64,000 nt of DNA from an uncultured Rhodocyclaceae bacterium (GCA_907163225.1 OU015322.1:310001-374000); one strand, 5' to 3'. Numbered from the stretch's first letter, positions 18,233-26,658 are shown. Program-made: numbers and translations. The notes: generated by a model from the letters alone, not told the origin.

Positions 18233-19255
18233 TCAGGCCTCGATTTCGTTGGCTTCGCCTTCCTCGGCGATCTCGGTAAGTAAAACAGCGGCGATGTAAT
18301 CCTCGGGCAAACGATGTTCCACCGCCAATTCGGCAGCACTCTTGCCGCTGGCCTGAATACTCGCCATCCAGCCATTGAGGCCGGTTGATAGTGAACGACC
18401 CGCCTGTTCGCCGTCGTGCGTGTTGCGCTCGCCGTCCTCAACGGCGTACTTGTTGGCGTAGCCGCGCGGCGTCACCATCAGGCCGTGCTGGACGAAGGTG
18501 TTGGAATTGCCAATCAGTACCGTGGACAGCATGCCGATGTCGCATTCGTTCATCTTCTCCAGCGTCGTGAATTCAATCCGCTGCTTCGGGCGGTAGGCCG
18601 ATTTGACGATGGCGACCGGCGTCTGCGGGTCGCGGTGGCGCAAAAACAGGCGCTGTGCTTCGACGATCTGCTGCGTGCGGCGGCCGCTCTTCGGGTTGTA
18701 GAGTGCGACGACGAAATCGGCGTAGGCAACGGCATCGAGGCGGCGGGCGATGGTCGGCCACGGCGTCAGCAGGTCAGATAGCGAAATAGCGCAAAAATCG
18801 TGGGTCAGCGGCGCGCCAACCAGCGCGGCGCAGGTGTTGAGGGCGGAAGCTCCGGGGATGATTTCGACTTCGATGTCGGAATCCGGCGTCCAGCCGGCCT
18901 GGAACAGAACTTCGAAAGTCGGTCCGGCCATGCCGTAGACACCGGCGTCACCCGATGAAATCAGCGCCACTTTCTTGCCCTGGCTAGCCCGCTCCAGTGA
19001 TTCGATGGCGCGGTCGAGTTCCTCGGTCATCGATTTCTTGATGACTTCCTTGCCGACCACCAGATCGGCGACCAGGCGGATGTAGGTGACGTAGCCGATG
19101 ATCGTATCGGCCTCGGCGATGGCGGCGCGGGCGCGCGCGGTCAGGTGGTCGTTGCTGCCCGGGCCGAGGCCGACGAGCATGATTTTTCCTCGAGATGCCA
19201 CTCGCCCATCAGGTGAGAGGGGCTGGGAGAGGGGGGCTGTGTTGAGCTGGGTCAT
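18233..19255 (-). CDS. cobJ: Precorrin-3B / cobalt-precorrin-3 C17-methyltransferase
   Basis: The 340-residue protein contains a tetrapyrrole methylase domain (MLVGLGPGSNDHLTARA near residue 26, ISSGDAGVYGMAGP, VEIIPGASALNTCAALVGAPLTHDF). It transfers the C17 methyl group with ring contraction. An added C-terminal region of about 90 residues (GLNGWMASIQASGKSAAELAVEHRLPEDYIAAVL) is larger than the minimal enzyme. The first 25 residues (PLSQPLSPDGRVASRG) are encoded by a low-complexity repeat (19195-19243) also seen at the end of cbiET. The start overlaps the cobE stop as ATGA. Last gene of the operon. Confidence 0.93.
   Translation of the reverse strand: MTQLNTAPLSQPLSPDGRVASRGKIMLVGLGPGSNDHLTARARAAIAEADTIIGYVTYIRLVADLVVGKEVIKKSMTEELDRAIESLERASQGKKVALISSGDAGVYGMAGPTFEVLFQAGWTPDSDIEVEIIPGASALNTCAALVGAPLTHDFCAISLSDLLTPWPTIARRLDAVAYADFVVALYNPKSGRRTQQIVEAQRLFLRHRDPQTPVAIVKSAYRPKQRIEFTTLEKMNECDIGMLSTVLIGNSNTFVQHGLMVTPRGYANKYAVEDGERNTHDGEQAGRSLSTGLNGWMASIQASGKSAAELAVEHRLPEDYIAAVLLTEIAEEGEANEIEA
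19195..19243. repeat. G-rich 'SPNPSP-type' repeat encoding the CobJ N-terminus
   Basis: GTGAGAGGGGCTGGGAGAGG resembles the copy at 21282-21326. Read on the minus strand it gives the Pro/Ser-rich leader of CobJ. Confidence 0.6.
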
Positions 19256-19647
19256 TGGGGCATCCTTGCAATGGAGACGGTGGCGTTGCGCCCATCCGGG
19301 CCGCGCAACTTGTGTTTTTCGAGAATCAAATGGGACGGATCAGCATTCGCCGCCAGCAGCGCGGCCGCTTCCGAGACGGAGGGCGTCCCGGTGAATTTGC
19401 GGACGGTTTCCGACGGATTTGGCACGTCGACCGCAGCCAGCGCGGTGGCCGGGTAAAACAAGCAGGGCCAGCCATTTTCTTGAATGACCTGCAGCAGCCC
19501 GACTTCATCGGCCTTGAGATCAATGCTGGCCACGGCCCGGACGTCAGCCAGCGAGGCGCCGCAGACGGCGAGCGCCTCGCTGATGCACTGGGCTATGGTT
19601 GCGGCGGGGGTACCCCGGTCGCAGCCGAGGCCAAGGGCGATTTTCAT
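19252..19647 (-). CDS. cobE: CobE/CbiG C-terminal domain protein
   Basis: This 131-residue protein starts MKIALGLGCDRGTPAATI and contains ASIDLKADEVGLLQV and LILEKHKLRGPDGRNATVSIARMPQ, the CbiG C-terminal/CobE domain. In many bacteria this domain is fused to CbiG; here it is a separate protein encoded directly after the cbiG core. Start and stop overlap both neighbours by four bases (ATGA), so the three proteins are probably made in similar amounts. The family takes part in ring-contracted corrin intermediates; its exact step is unclear. Confidence 0.9.
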   Translation of the reverse strand: MKIALGLGCDRGTPAATIAQCISEALAVCGASLADVRAVASIDLKADEVGLLQVIQENGWPCLFYPATALAAVDVPNPSETVRKFTGTPSVSEAAALLAANADPSHLILEKHKLRGPDGRNATVSIARMPQ

Positions 19648-20387
19648 GCCGGGTCGGCCGGGCGATAGATGACGCGTTTGCCGGCCAGTTTGGACGCAAA
19701 ATCAGCCGGCATTTCGCGCTGACTGATCCACAGCACGGCGGCGAATTTGTCGCAGTCCACCTCCTCCAGCCGCGCAAAGCGCTGGATATTGGCGGCCAGC
19801 GGGCCGCTGCGGCCGTTGGCATGACCGCTCCACCAGTCTTCGCTGCCGGCTTCCTGAACCAGCGCGACGGCTTCGTCATTGACCACGGCGGCGCTGCAGC
19901 GGACGATTTCGTCGTGCGTCGCTGCGAATGTCCAGCCCAGTTCGCGGCCGAGCAGATCCACTGCCAGCGTCTGCCGGGCGTCGGATGCCGTGGTCAATAC
20001 CGGTATGGCACCGAGTGCCGTGGCCAGATGCCCGGACAGCGAATTGGCGCCGCCGAGGTGGCCGGAGAGCATGGGGATGACGAATTTGCCGGCTTCGTCG
20101 ATGACGACGACGGCCGGGTCAGTTTCCTTCTTGCCGAGATGCGGCGCGATGAGGCGGACGACGGCACCGAGTGAGACGATGGCGACGATGCCGTCGAATG
20201 CAGCGAAGAGGGCTGGCACCTGATCACCGACCTTGCCTTCGTAGCAATGGGCGGCGCCGGGCGCGGCGGCTTCGGCTTCGGCGCGGAATTTCTCCGGCGT
20301 GAATAACTTGGCGCCGGGCAGGGCGGCGACGACTTTTGCCGCCAGCGCGATGCCGTGTTTGGTAATTGAAACGACTGCGATTTTCAT
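19644..20387 (-). CDS. cbiG: Cobalt-precorrin-5A hydrolase, N-terminal and core part
   Basis: The 247-residue protein has the CbiG N-terminal motif IVAIVSLGAVVRLIAPHLGKKETDPAVVVIDEAGKFVIPMLSGHLGGAN and a central domain. CbiG opens the delta-lactone of cobalt-precorrin-5A and releases acetaldehyde, a hallmark of the anaerobic route. The C-terminal domain is encoded separately as cobE. The ATG at 20387 (MKIAVVS) is preferred; an ATG five codons earlier also exists and neither has a strong ribosome site. A dispersed repeat copy sits immediately upstream. Confidence 0.92.
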   Translation of the reverse strand: MKIAVVSITKHGIALAAKVVAALPGAKLFTPEKFRAEAEAAAPGAAHCYEGKVGDQVPALFAAFDGIVAIVSLGAVVRLIAPHLGKKETDPAVVVIDEAGKFVIPMLSGHLGGANSLSGHLATALGAIPVLTTASDARQTLAVDLLGRELGWTFAATHDEIVRCSAAVVNDEAVALVQEAGSEDWWSGHANGRSGPLAANIQRFARLEEVDCDKFAAVLWISQREMPADFASKLAGKRVIYRPADPA

Positions 20388-20400
20388 GGGGTTGGGATCC

Positions 20401-20493
20401 ATTTTGATTTTTGGGTGTTTTTTCCGGTTGACCGCGCCCCGAAGGAAGCACCCTTGGGGTGTGGAGCCAGCCGTTGCGTCTGTGGTCGCAGCA
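20401..20493 (+). repeat. Dispersed repeat, long form with an internal insert, between cobI and cbiG
   Basis: T-rich arm, core CGGTTGACCG (20425-20434), then about 25 unrelated bases, then the long-form arm GGAGCCAGCC and TCTGTGGTCGCAGCA. It fills nearly all of the gap between the two minus-strand genes. Confidence 0.8.
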
Positions 20494-20495
20494 AT

Positions 20496-21269
20496 CTACG
20501 AATCAGCCGCTTCCTTGCGTTTCCGGCAGCCGCGCCGCAATTCGCCGCGCACGCGCTTGGGGTTTTGCACCAGCATCAGCGACAGATAATTCACTTTCTC
20601 GCCCTTCAGGCTGGCGACGTCGCGCACGATGCGTTCCTCCGGCGAGCCGACTTTCTCGATGAAGACCGAGGTCGCCAGCAGGTCGCGGCGTTCGAGCAAA
20701 TCGACCACTTCATCGACCAGCGGCTTGACCTTAAGCAGGGCCAGGGTGTCGAACTCGTCCAGCAGATGGTCGATGACTTCGACGCCGTAAGCCGCCGGGA
20801 TGATGGCGAAGGTTTCGTCCTCTTCGGCCAGCACCGTGCCGGTCGTGGCCGCGGCGGCAGCGAAGGAGGAAACGCCGGGAATCGTCTCGACTTCAACGCT
20901 CGGCAGCAGCTCACTAACGACGCGGGCGAGGTGGCCGAAGGTGGCGAAAGTCGAGGCATCGCCTTCGACCAGAAAGACCAGATCGCGGCCTTCTGCAAGC
21001 AGGGCGACGGTACGCACTGCCGCTCGTTGCCAGGCCTTGGCCAAAATATCCGCATCGCGCGTCATCGGAAAAACCAGTTCCTCGGCATCGGCCGGAATCG
21101 GCAAACCGCCGCGTGCGACGATGGACAACGCGTAGGACGATTCCTCGGCCTTCTTGACCGGATACAGCCAACGCGCGCCGGACTGCAGCACGGCCCAGGC
21201 GCGGCGGGTGATCAGTTCGGGGTCGCCGGGGCCGAGCGAGGCGCCGATCAGTTTTCCATGGAGAGTCAT
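20496..21269 (-). CDS. cobI: Precorrin-2 / cobalt-precorrin-2 C20-methyltransferase
   Basis: The 257-residue protein starts MTLHGKLIGASLGPGDPELITRRAW, the glycine-rich SAM-binding start of the tetrapyrrole methylases. It continues with LVEGDASTFATFGHL and VETIPGVSSFAAAAATTGTVLAEEDETF, as in CobI/CbiL. It adds the C20 methyl group. AGGA six bases before the ATG supports the start. The C-terminal tail is Arg/Lys rich (RRGCRKRKEAADS) and ends next to a repeat copy. Confidence 0.95.
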   Translation of the reverse strand: MTLHGKLIGASLGPGDPELITRRAWAVLQSGARWLYPVKKAEESSYALSIVARGGLPIPADAEELVFPMTRDADILAKAWQRAAVRTVALLAEGRDLVFLVEGDASTFATFGHLARVVSELLPSVEVETIPGVSSFAAAAATTGTVLAEEDETFAIIPAAYGVEVIDHLLDEFDTLALLKVKPLVDEVVDLLERRDLLATSVFIEKVGSPEERIVRDVASLKGEKVNYLSLMLVQNPKRVRGELRRGCRKRKEAADS

Positions 21270-21277
21270 GTGAATTC

Positions 21278-22591
21278 CTATTGCTCCCCTCTCCGGCTGA
21301 CGGGAGAGGGGTTGGGGGAGAGGGCGTGCGCCGTCACGACCCACACCGGGTTCTGGGCGGCCAGCCGGTGCATGTCGAGGATGGGCTGGCTGCGGCTGGC
21401 TTGAAGCTGGACGACATCCCAAGTGGCGCCAGCGGCCTTGAGTGCGGCGGTGGCCACGGCCAGGTTTTCAATGGTGACGAAATTCATGACTAACCGGCCA
21501 CACGGTTTCAAGCGGCCGAGGATGAGGCTGATCAACTCACCGAGTTCGCCGCCCGAGCCGCCGATGAAGACGGCATCCGGGTCGGGCCAGGTGTCGAGCT
21601 GGGACGGCGCCTTGCCTTCGCACAGGGTGTAGTTGCCGATGCGGAAGCGTTCGGCGTTGGCGCGGGCGTTGGCGGCGTCGCCTTCGTTTTTCTCGATGGC
21701 CCAGACATGGCCGTGCGGCGCCAGCCGGGCGCATTCGAGGCCGACCGAGCCGGAGCCGGCGCCAATGTCCCAGACCATCGCATCCGGCTTGAGGCGCAGT
21801 TTGGCCAGCGACAGGGCACGGGCTTCCTGCTTTGTGATCAGGCCTTTTTCCGGCGAGCGCTGGATGTATTCGAGGTCTTCGAGGCCGAAGGCGGGCATCG
21901 AGGCCGATTCGCTGCGCTCGACCAGCACGACATTGGGTTCCGGAAATTGCCGATTTTTCGCGTCGACCGTGGAAAGTCCGGTGAAAACCTCCTCGTCCAG
22001 CAAATTCAGGCGGCAGGCGACGGACAGCTTCACCTCGTCGCCATAGCCGGCGGTGATCAGCGCCCGCGCCAGCCGCGCCGGGTTGTTGTCGGGGCCGGTG
22101 AATAGCGCCACACGCGGGTGCAGGGCAATTGCCCGCATCAGTTTGTAGAGGCCATGCGCCGGCGTCGCGCCGACAAACCATTCGCCGGCATCGGCGCTGT
22201 GGCAGGTCGAAATCTTGATGTCCTGCCACGGCGTCTTGAAACGGGCGAAGGCCAGTTGCAGCGTGGACACCGCCGGCAGAATCTCGAAGCCGTCGCGCCC
22301 CAGCTTGCCGGTCAGCCACGAGGCGATGCCGTGGCAGAGCGGGTCGCCGGTGGCCAGCGCGACCACCGTCTGGCCGGCATCGCGGGCGGCACTGATCCAG
22401 CCCGGCACCTGGCCGAGCAGGCCATCCATGTCTTTCAAAATGGTGGTGGCCGGAAGGTGAGGGCGCACCAGTTCCAGCGTGCGGCCGGCGCCGATGACCA
22501 CGTCGGCCGTCGCCAGGCGCTGGCGGGCGGCGTCGGAAAGCCCGGCCCAGCCGTCGTCGAGGATGCCGAGCAAGAGAATTGGCGCCCTCAT
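21278..22591 (-). CDS. cbiET: Bifunctional cobalt-precorrin-7 C5 / C15-methyltransferase (decarboxylating), CbiE-CbiT fusion
   Basis: The 437-residue protein has an N-terminal tetrapyrrole methylase half (residues 1-215: ALATGDPLCHGIASWL, ILPAVSTLQLAFARF) and a C-terminal Rossmann half (WDIGAGSGSVGLECARLAPHGHVWAIEKN near 278). This is the CobL/CbiET fusion that methylates C5 and C15 and removes the C12 acetate carboxyl. Two repeats intrude: a short dispersed-repeat copy encodes STVDAKNR in the linker (21951-21972), and the last 15 residues (LSPNPSPVSRRGEQ) come from a G-rich repeat. The start overlaps the GNAT stop (ATGA). Confidence 0.95.
   Translation of the reverse strand: MRAPILLLGILDDGWAGLSDAARQRLATADVVIGAGRTLELVRPHLPATTILKDMDGLLGQVPGWISAARDAGQTVVALATGDPLCHGIASWLTGKLGRDGFEILPAVSTLQLAFARFKTPWQDIKISTCHSADAGEWFVGATPAHGLYKLMRAIALHPRVALFTGPDNNPARLARALITAGYGDEVKLSVACRLNLLDEEVFTGLSTVDAKNRQFPEPNVVLVERSESASMPAFGLEDLEYIQRSPEKGLITKQEARALSLAKLRLKPDAMVWDIGAGSGSVGLECARLAPHGHVWAIEKNEGDAANARANAERFRIGNYTLCEGKAPSQLDTWPDPDAVFIGGSGGELGELISLILGRLKPCGRLVMNFVTIENLAVATAALKAAGATWDVVQLQASRSQPILDMHRLAAQNPVWVVTAHALSPNPSPVSRRGEQ
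21282..21326. repeat. G-rich 'SPNPSP-type' repeat encoding the CbiET C-terminus
   Basis: CTCTCCGGCTGACGGGAGAG can fold into a hairpin and is followed by GGGTTGGGGGAGAGGG. Similar sequence lies at 19195-19243. Confidence 0.65.
21951..21972 (+). repeat. Dispersed repeat, short form, inside cbiET
   Basis: CGATTTTTC, core GCGTCGACCG (21960-21969) and TGG. It encodes part of the linker between the CbiE and CbiT halves on the opposite strand. Confidence 0.7.
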
Positions 22592-23004
22592 TTCTTCAAC
22601 ATCCAGGCGCGCGGATTGTGCTCAAAACCCAGCTTTGAGTAGTAATCATTGGCCTTGGGGGCAGCGAGAAGCACAATCATGCACGCTGCCCCCAGCCGGT
22701 TCTGGGTTTCCTGAACGAGCTGCTTCCCGATGCCGCGCTTTTGGTATTCGCTATCGACTGCCAGATCGGCGAGGTAGGCCACGTAAGTGAAGTCGGTCAA
22801 TGACCGTGAAATCCCGATCAGTCGATCCTCGTGCCATGCCGAAATGGTCAGATTGGCATTCTTGAGCATGCCCTCGAAAATATCCGGTCGGTCCACCGGC
22901 CTTCTCTCACCCAGCGTCGAGTTTTTATAAAGCTGAATCGCCGCCTCAACGCTGATTGGCGCGCCTTCGCGGTATTCGATATGCAACGGCTCGGTTGTAT
23001 TCAC
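22588..23004 (-). CDS. GNAT-family N-acetyltransferase inside the cobalamin operon
   Basis: The 138-residue protein has a GNAT core: YLADLAVDSEYQKRGIGKQLVQETQNRLG (acetyl-CoA pyrophosphate loop) and ANDYYSKLGFEHNPRAWMLKK. The start is a GTG at 23004 that overlaps the cbiD stop (GTGA); GAAGAGGAAG lies upstream. It is wedged between cbiD and cbiET with four-base overlaps on both sides, so it belongs to the operon. No GNAT is part of the known corrin pathway, and its substrate is unknown. Confidence 0.85.
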   Translation of the reverse strand: MNTTEPLHIEYREGAPISVEAAIQLYKNSTLGERRPVDRPDIFEGMLKNANLTISAWHEDRLIGISRSLTDFTYVAYLADLAVDSEYQKRGIGKQLVQETQNRLGAACMIVLLAAPKANDYYSKLGFEHNPRAWMLKK

Positions 23005-24152
23005 AAGACTTCCTCTTCTTCCAGTCGACAAATAAACCGACCCTCGAAATCACAAACGAGGATGGTCAGGTGGTAGTTGCCGGGGTAACAGGTTTTCAGG
23101 CTGCGGATCGCCTTGCTGGCCAGTTGGCGATGGAATGCTGCGGTCAACCCGAGATTTGCCAGTTTTTCGGCAGCAAAGCGGGCGGTTTCGGCGGCGCGGA
23201 TCTCTTCGACCAGATCGGCCGGGGCGCCAACTTCCTGGGCCGATTCGGCGAGGATGTCGCGGTCGACCTCGGCTTTCCAGGCGTGGGTGACGGCCAGTCC
23301 CTGGCACATCTTGGTCAGCTTGCCGACCATGGCGCCGACGTAAACCTTGGGGAATTCACGTTTGACCGCCGAGGTGAAAGCCGCCTTGACGAAGTCGCCC
23401 ATCTGGACGAAACAGGATTCGTCGAGTTCCGGCAACTGGCGCATGGCGAACTTTTCGGTGCGTCCGCCGGTCGTGAAAATAACGCTGGTCTGGCCCTGCT
23501 TGGCCGCCACATCGACGGCCTGTACGACACTGGCGCGGAAGGCCGCCGTCGAGTAGGGGCGCACGATGCCGGTGGTGCCGAGGATGGAAATGCCGCCAAG
23601 AATGCCGAGCCGGGCGTTCAGCGTCTTCTTGGCCATTTCGTCGCCAAGCGGCACGGAAATGGTCACTTCGAGGCCGTCGTGGTCGAGCAGTTCGCCGGCC
23701 ACGGCACGTACGTTGTCGATGATGTTGCGCCGGGGCACCGGGTTGATTGCCGGGCCGCCGACTTCGAGGCCGAGGCCGTCCTTGGTCACGATGCCGACGC
23801 CGAAGCCGCCCTTGAGAATGACTTCGCCGGCCCGGTGCGGCAGCAGCCGGACATCGGCAGTCATGTGGGCGCCATGCGTCGCGTCCGGGTCGTCGCCGGC
23901 ATCCTTGACGATGACGGCATGGGCCAGCCCGGCGACCTCTTCGACGAAGCCGTCAGTCACCGCAAAGCTGACCTCGCTGCCGTTCGGCAGGCGACAGAGC
24001 ACCGTTTCCGGCACTTCGCTGAGGAGCAGGCCGAGGGTCGCCGCACGCGCCGCCGCAGCCGAGCAGGCGCCGGTGGTAAAGCCGGTGCGGTTGCCGCGTT
24101 CGCGCCGGCCGTCGCCCTTGCGGATTTTGGCGGGCTTGCTTTCTTCACTCAT
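23001..24152 (-). CDS. cbiD: Cobalt-precorrin-5B C1-methyltransferase
   Basis: The 383-residue protein matches CbiD across its length: GNRTGFTTGACSAAAARAA near residue 20, NIIDNVRAVAGELLDHDGLEVTISVPLGDEMAKKTLN, and GGISILGTTGIVRPYSTAAFRASV. CbiD is unrelated to the other corrin methylases and is specific to the anaerobic (cobalt-early) route. The stop overlaps the GTG start of the GNAT gene. Confidence 0.95.
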   Translation of the reverse strand: MSEESKPAKIRKGDGRRERGNRTGFTTGACSAAAARAATLGLLLSEVPETVLCRLPNGSEVSFAVTDGFVEEVAGLAHAVIVKDAGDDPDATHGAHMTADVRLLPHRAGEVILKGGFGVGIVTKDGLGLEVGGPAINPVPRRNIIDNVRAVAGELLDHDGLEVTISVPLGDEMAKKTLNARLGILGGISILGTTGIVRPYSTAAFRASVVQAVDVAAKQGQTSVIFTTGGRTEKFAMRQLPELDESCFVQMGDFVKAAFTSAVKREFPKVYVGAMVGKLTKMCQGLAVTHAWKAEVDRDILAESAQEVGAPADLVEEIRAAETARFAAEKLANLGLTAAFHRQLASKAIRSLKTCYPGNYHLTILVCDFEGRFICRLEEEEVL

Positions 24153-24159
24153 CGCTGGC

Positions 24160-24843
24160 TCAGGCCGCCTGCTTGTTCTGTTCCGCCTCGGCCAGCGAGA
24201 GCATGGCGTGGATGGCGGCAACGACCAGCGTCGAGCCGCCCTTGCGGCCCTTGATGGCGACCCAGGGTACGTCATTGACGGTCATCATCAAATCCTTTGA
24301 TTCGGCCGCCGACACGAAACCGACCGGCATGGCGACGACCAGCGCCGGACGCACGCCTTCTTCGCGAATCAGGCGAACCAGCTCGATCAGCGCCGTGGGC
24401 GCGTTGCCGATGCCGACGATGGCGCCGTCGAGCTTGCCTAGTTTGTGTGCCTTGCGCATGGCTTGCACGGCGCGGGTGCTGTTTTCCAGCCTGGCCTGGG
24501 CGATCACATCTTCATCGGAAATGTAGTGATGGGTGCTCAGGCCGAAGTGGGCGAGGCGCGGCTTCGAGAGGCCGACGCAGATCATTTCGACATCGGCCAC
24601 AATCGGCGTTTTGCCTTTGAGCACCGCCTGGAAACCGGCGCGCATGGCCTCGGGATGGAAGGCGGTCAGGCCGTTGAATTCGAAGTCGGCGTTGGCGTGG
24701 ATCATGCGGCGGACCAGCGGCCATTGCTCGGCGCTGTAGTTGTGCGGGCCGGCTTCGGCGTCGATCACGGCAAAGGATTCATGCTCGATGGCGCGGCCGG
24801 CGGCAGTCAGTTGTTCGGTAGCGGTGTTGGTGTTTACAGTCAT
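24160..24843 (-). CDS. cbiC: Cobalt-precorrin-8 methylmutase
   Basis: The 227-residue protein carries the CbiC/CobH motifs RRMIHANADFEFNGLTAFHPEAM with the conserved His, GKTPIVADVEMICVGLS and VGIGNAPTALIELVRLI, MPVGFVSAAESKD. The enzyme moves the C11 methyl to C12, giving cobyrinate. The ATG follows a GGAGACGAG site. Confidence 0.95.
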   Translation of the reverse strand: MTVNTNTATEQLTAAGRAIEHESFAVIDAEAGPHNYSAEQWPLVRRMIHANADFEFNGLTAFHPEAMRAGFQAVLKGKTPIVADVEMICVGLSKPRLAHFGLSTHHYISDEDVIAQARLENSTRAVQAMRKAHKLGKLDGAIVGIGNAPTALIELVRLIREEGVRPALVVAMPVGFVSAAESKDLMMTVNDVPWVAIKGRKGGSTLVVAAIHAMLSLAEAEQNKQAA

Positions 24844-24859
24844 GCTCGTCTCCGTGCGA

Positions 24860-25816
24860 TCAGTCGTGTTTGTGGGCGCAGCCGTGCGGTTGGGGTGACG
24901 CGTGCACATGGCCGTGATCGTGCCCTTGATGATGGTCATGGCCGTGCGCGCAGCCGCCGCCGCCCGTGGCCGTGTGGCTGTGATCGTGCAGATGCTCTTC
25001 CTCTGCTGCTTCGCGGTACTTGCAGCCGTCGCATTCGAGCATGCTGCCTTCGGCCGAATTTGCGTTTTCTGCACCGCCGACCTTGCCGTCAAGCAGGTCG
25101 AACACACCCTTGTCAAAGCCAAAATGGGTGCCCAGCGCAAAGGTGATCTGTGGATATTGCCGTTGAAGGCGTTCGACCTGTTCCTGAATGCGCTCGATCA
25201 GCACGCCGGTAAACAGGTAAACCGGAACGATGGCAATCTGCATCATTCCCAGCCTGACCTGCCGCTGGACGACGGTTTCCAGACGCGGCCAGGTGACGCC
25301 GGTGAAGGCCAGGTCGACCAGCTCGTGTTCGTTGTCCTCGAAAATCCAGCGTGCCATCTTGGCCAGTTCGCCATTGGCGCCGGCATCCGACGAGCCGCGA
25401 CCGAGCAGCACGACGCCGGTGGTCATTGGGTCGGGCACGGCCATCTGTTTCATCAGGCGATCAAGCTGGCTTTGCAGTACGACCAGCATCTCGCGCCCCA
25501 TGCCGAGGTGGCGGGTAACGGTGAATTCGACCGTCGGGTGGCGCTGACGGGCGCTTGCCAGCGCCGCCGGCAGTTCCATCTTGACGTGACCGGCGGCGTT
25601 CAGGATGAAGGGGATGGCCAGCACTTTTCGCGCGTTGCGCGCGGCGCGGTCGAGGCCGTCGTCGAGCAGCACTTCGGCGTGTTCGATGAAGCAGACTTCG
25701 ATGCGCCACTCGGGGTGACGCTCGCGCCACTGGGCGGCGAAATTGATGGTTTCCTTGTTGCCTTCGCGGCCGCGCGAGCCGTGGCCGACGAGGAGGACGG
25801 TAGTGTCGTGAGTCAT
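24860..25816 (-). CDS. cbiX: Sirohydrochlorin cobaltochelatase, two-domain form with His-rich tail
   Basis: The 318-residue protein contains two CbiX domains: residues about 1-125 (VLLVGHGSRG, with His12 as the likely metal ligand, and FILNAAGHVKMEL) and about 135-250 (VVLLGRGSSDAGANGELAKM, where the first His is Arg). A Cys pair (ECDGCKY) follows. The last 45 residues are extremely His-rich (HLHDHSHTATGGGG, HGHDHHQGHDHGHVH). It inserts cobalt into sirohydrochlorin, the committed step of the anaerobic route. The tail may store or deliver cobalt (inference). It overlaps cobM by four bases. Confidence 0.95.
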   Translation of the reverse strand: MTHDTTVLLVGHGSRGREGNKETINFAAQWRERHPEWRIEVCFIEHAEVLLDDGLDRAARNARKVLAIPFILNAAGHVKMELPAALASARQRHPTVEFTVTRHLGMGREMLVVLQSQLDRLMKQMAVPDPMTTGVVLLGRGSSDAGANGELAKMARWIFEDNEHELVDLAFTGVTWPRLETVVQRQVRLGMMQIAIVPVYLFTGVLIERIQEQVERLQRQYPQITFALGTHFGFDKGVFDLLDGKVGGAENANSAEGSMLECDGCKYREAAEEEHLHDHSHTATGGGGCAHGHDHHQGHDHGHVHASPQPHGCAHKHD

Positions 25817-26616
25817 TGAGGTTTCTCCGTAGCCTTGCGGAAGCGGTGGGTAAATGTCGGGTCGTAGAGCTTGGAGCGGATCAGGTCAGGCCAGTCGGCG
25901 GCGCCCAACGTCGGGCTGGCGACGATCATGGCCTGGCTGGCGATCTTCTCGTCCTGGCACTTGCGCTTGATGTCCTTGATGGTGCCGCGCACGATCTTTT
26001 CTTCGCCCGGCCAGCTGGCTTTTTGCACGACGAGAATCGGCGAGTCTTCTGCCCAGCCGGCAGCCAGCAGCGCTTCCTGCACCTTGTGCAGCAGCGTGAT
26101 AGACAGGTAAATGCACAGCGTCGTCTTGTGCGCGGCGAGGGCTTCGAGCTCTTCGCCAGGCGGCATCGGCGTGCGCCCGGCAACGCGGGTGAGGATCACC
26201 GTCTGGGTCACTTCCGGCAGGGTCAGCGTTTCGCCGGCGGCGGCCATCGAGGCCATGGCCGAGGAAACGCCGGGGACGACGGCCCATTCGATGCCGGCGG
26301 CGGTCAGCGGCCGTGTCATTTCGATCAGCGCGCCATACAGGCCGGGGTCGCCGGTTTGCAGGCGAACAACCGTCTTGTGCTGGCGGGCCTGGGCGATCAG
26401 CCAGTCGGTCATCTCGTCCAGCGTCATGTCCTTGGAGTCACGGATCTCGCACGTTTTCGGCGCAAACTGCGTCGCTGCCTTGTCCACCAGCGAGCCGGCA
26501 AAAAGCACGGCGCCAGCGCCTTCAAGCAGTTTGCGACCCTTGACTGTAATCAGGTCGGGATCGCCGGGACCCGCGCCGACAAACCAGATGGTGCCGGGCG
26601 TTCGTTCAGCGGACAT
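25813..26616 (-). CDS. cobM: Precorrin-4 / cobalt-precorrin-4 C11-methyltransferase
   Basis: The 267-residue protein has the tetrapyrrole methylase start IWFVGAGPGDPDLITVKGRKLLEGA, LQTGDPGLYGALIEM and VVPGVSSAMASMAAAGETLTLPEVTQTVILTR, as in CobM/CbiF. It methylates C11. Two candidate ATGs exist (26616 and ten codons upstream); the shorter form begins at the conserved region. The dispersed repeat copy at 26659 lies between this gene and cbiO. Confidence 0.94.
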   Translation of the reverse strand: MSAERTPGTIWFVGAGPGDPDLITVKGRKLLEGAGAVLFAGSLVDKAATQFAPKTCEIRDSKDMTLDEMTDWLIAQARQHKTVVRLQTGDPGLYGALIEMTRPLTAAGIEWAVVPGVSSAMASMAAAGETLTLPEVTQTVILTRVAGRTPMPPGEELEALAAHKTTLCIYLSITLLHKVQEALLAAGWAEDSPILVVQKASWPGEEKIVRGTIKDIKRKCQDEKIASQAMIVASPTLGAADWPDLIRSKLYDPTFTHRFRKATEKPQ

Positions 26617-26658
26617 GGTCGGGCACTTCGGTGAGCATGAAGCCATCGGTTGGCCATG

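Noticed and set aside
23139-23160. Possible repeat copy in cbiD (GCGGTCAACCCG)
   Set aside because: Core present but the A tract is missing, and LGLTAAF could be native CbiD sequence.
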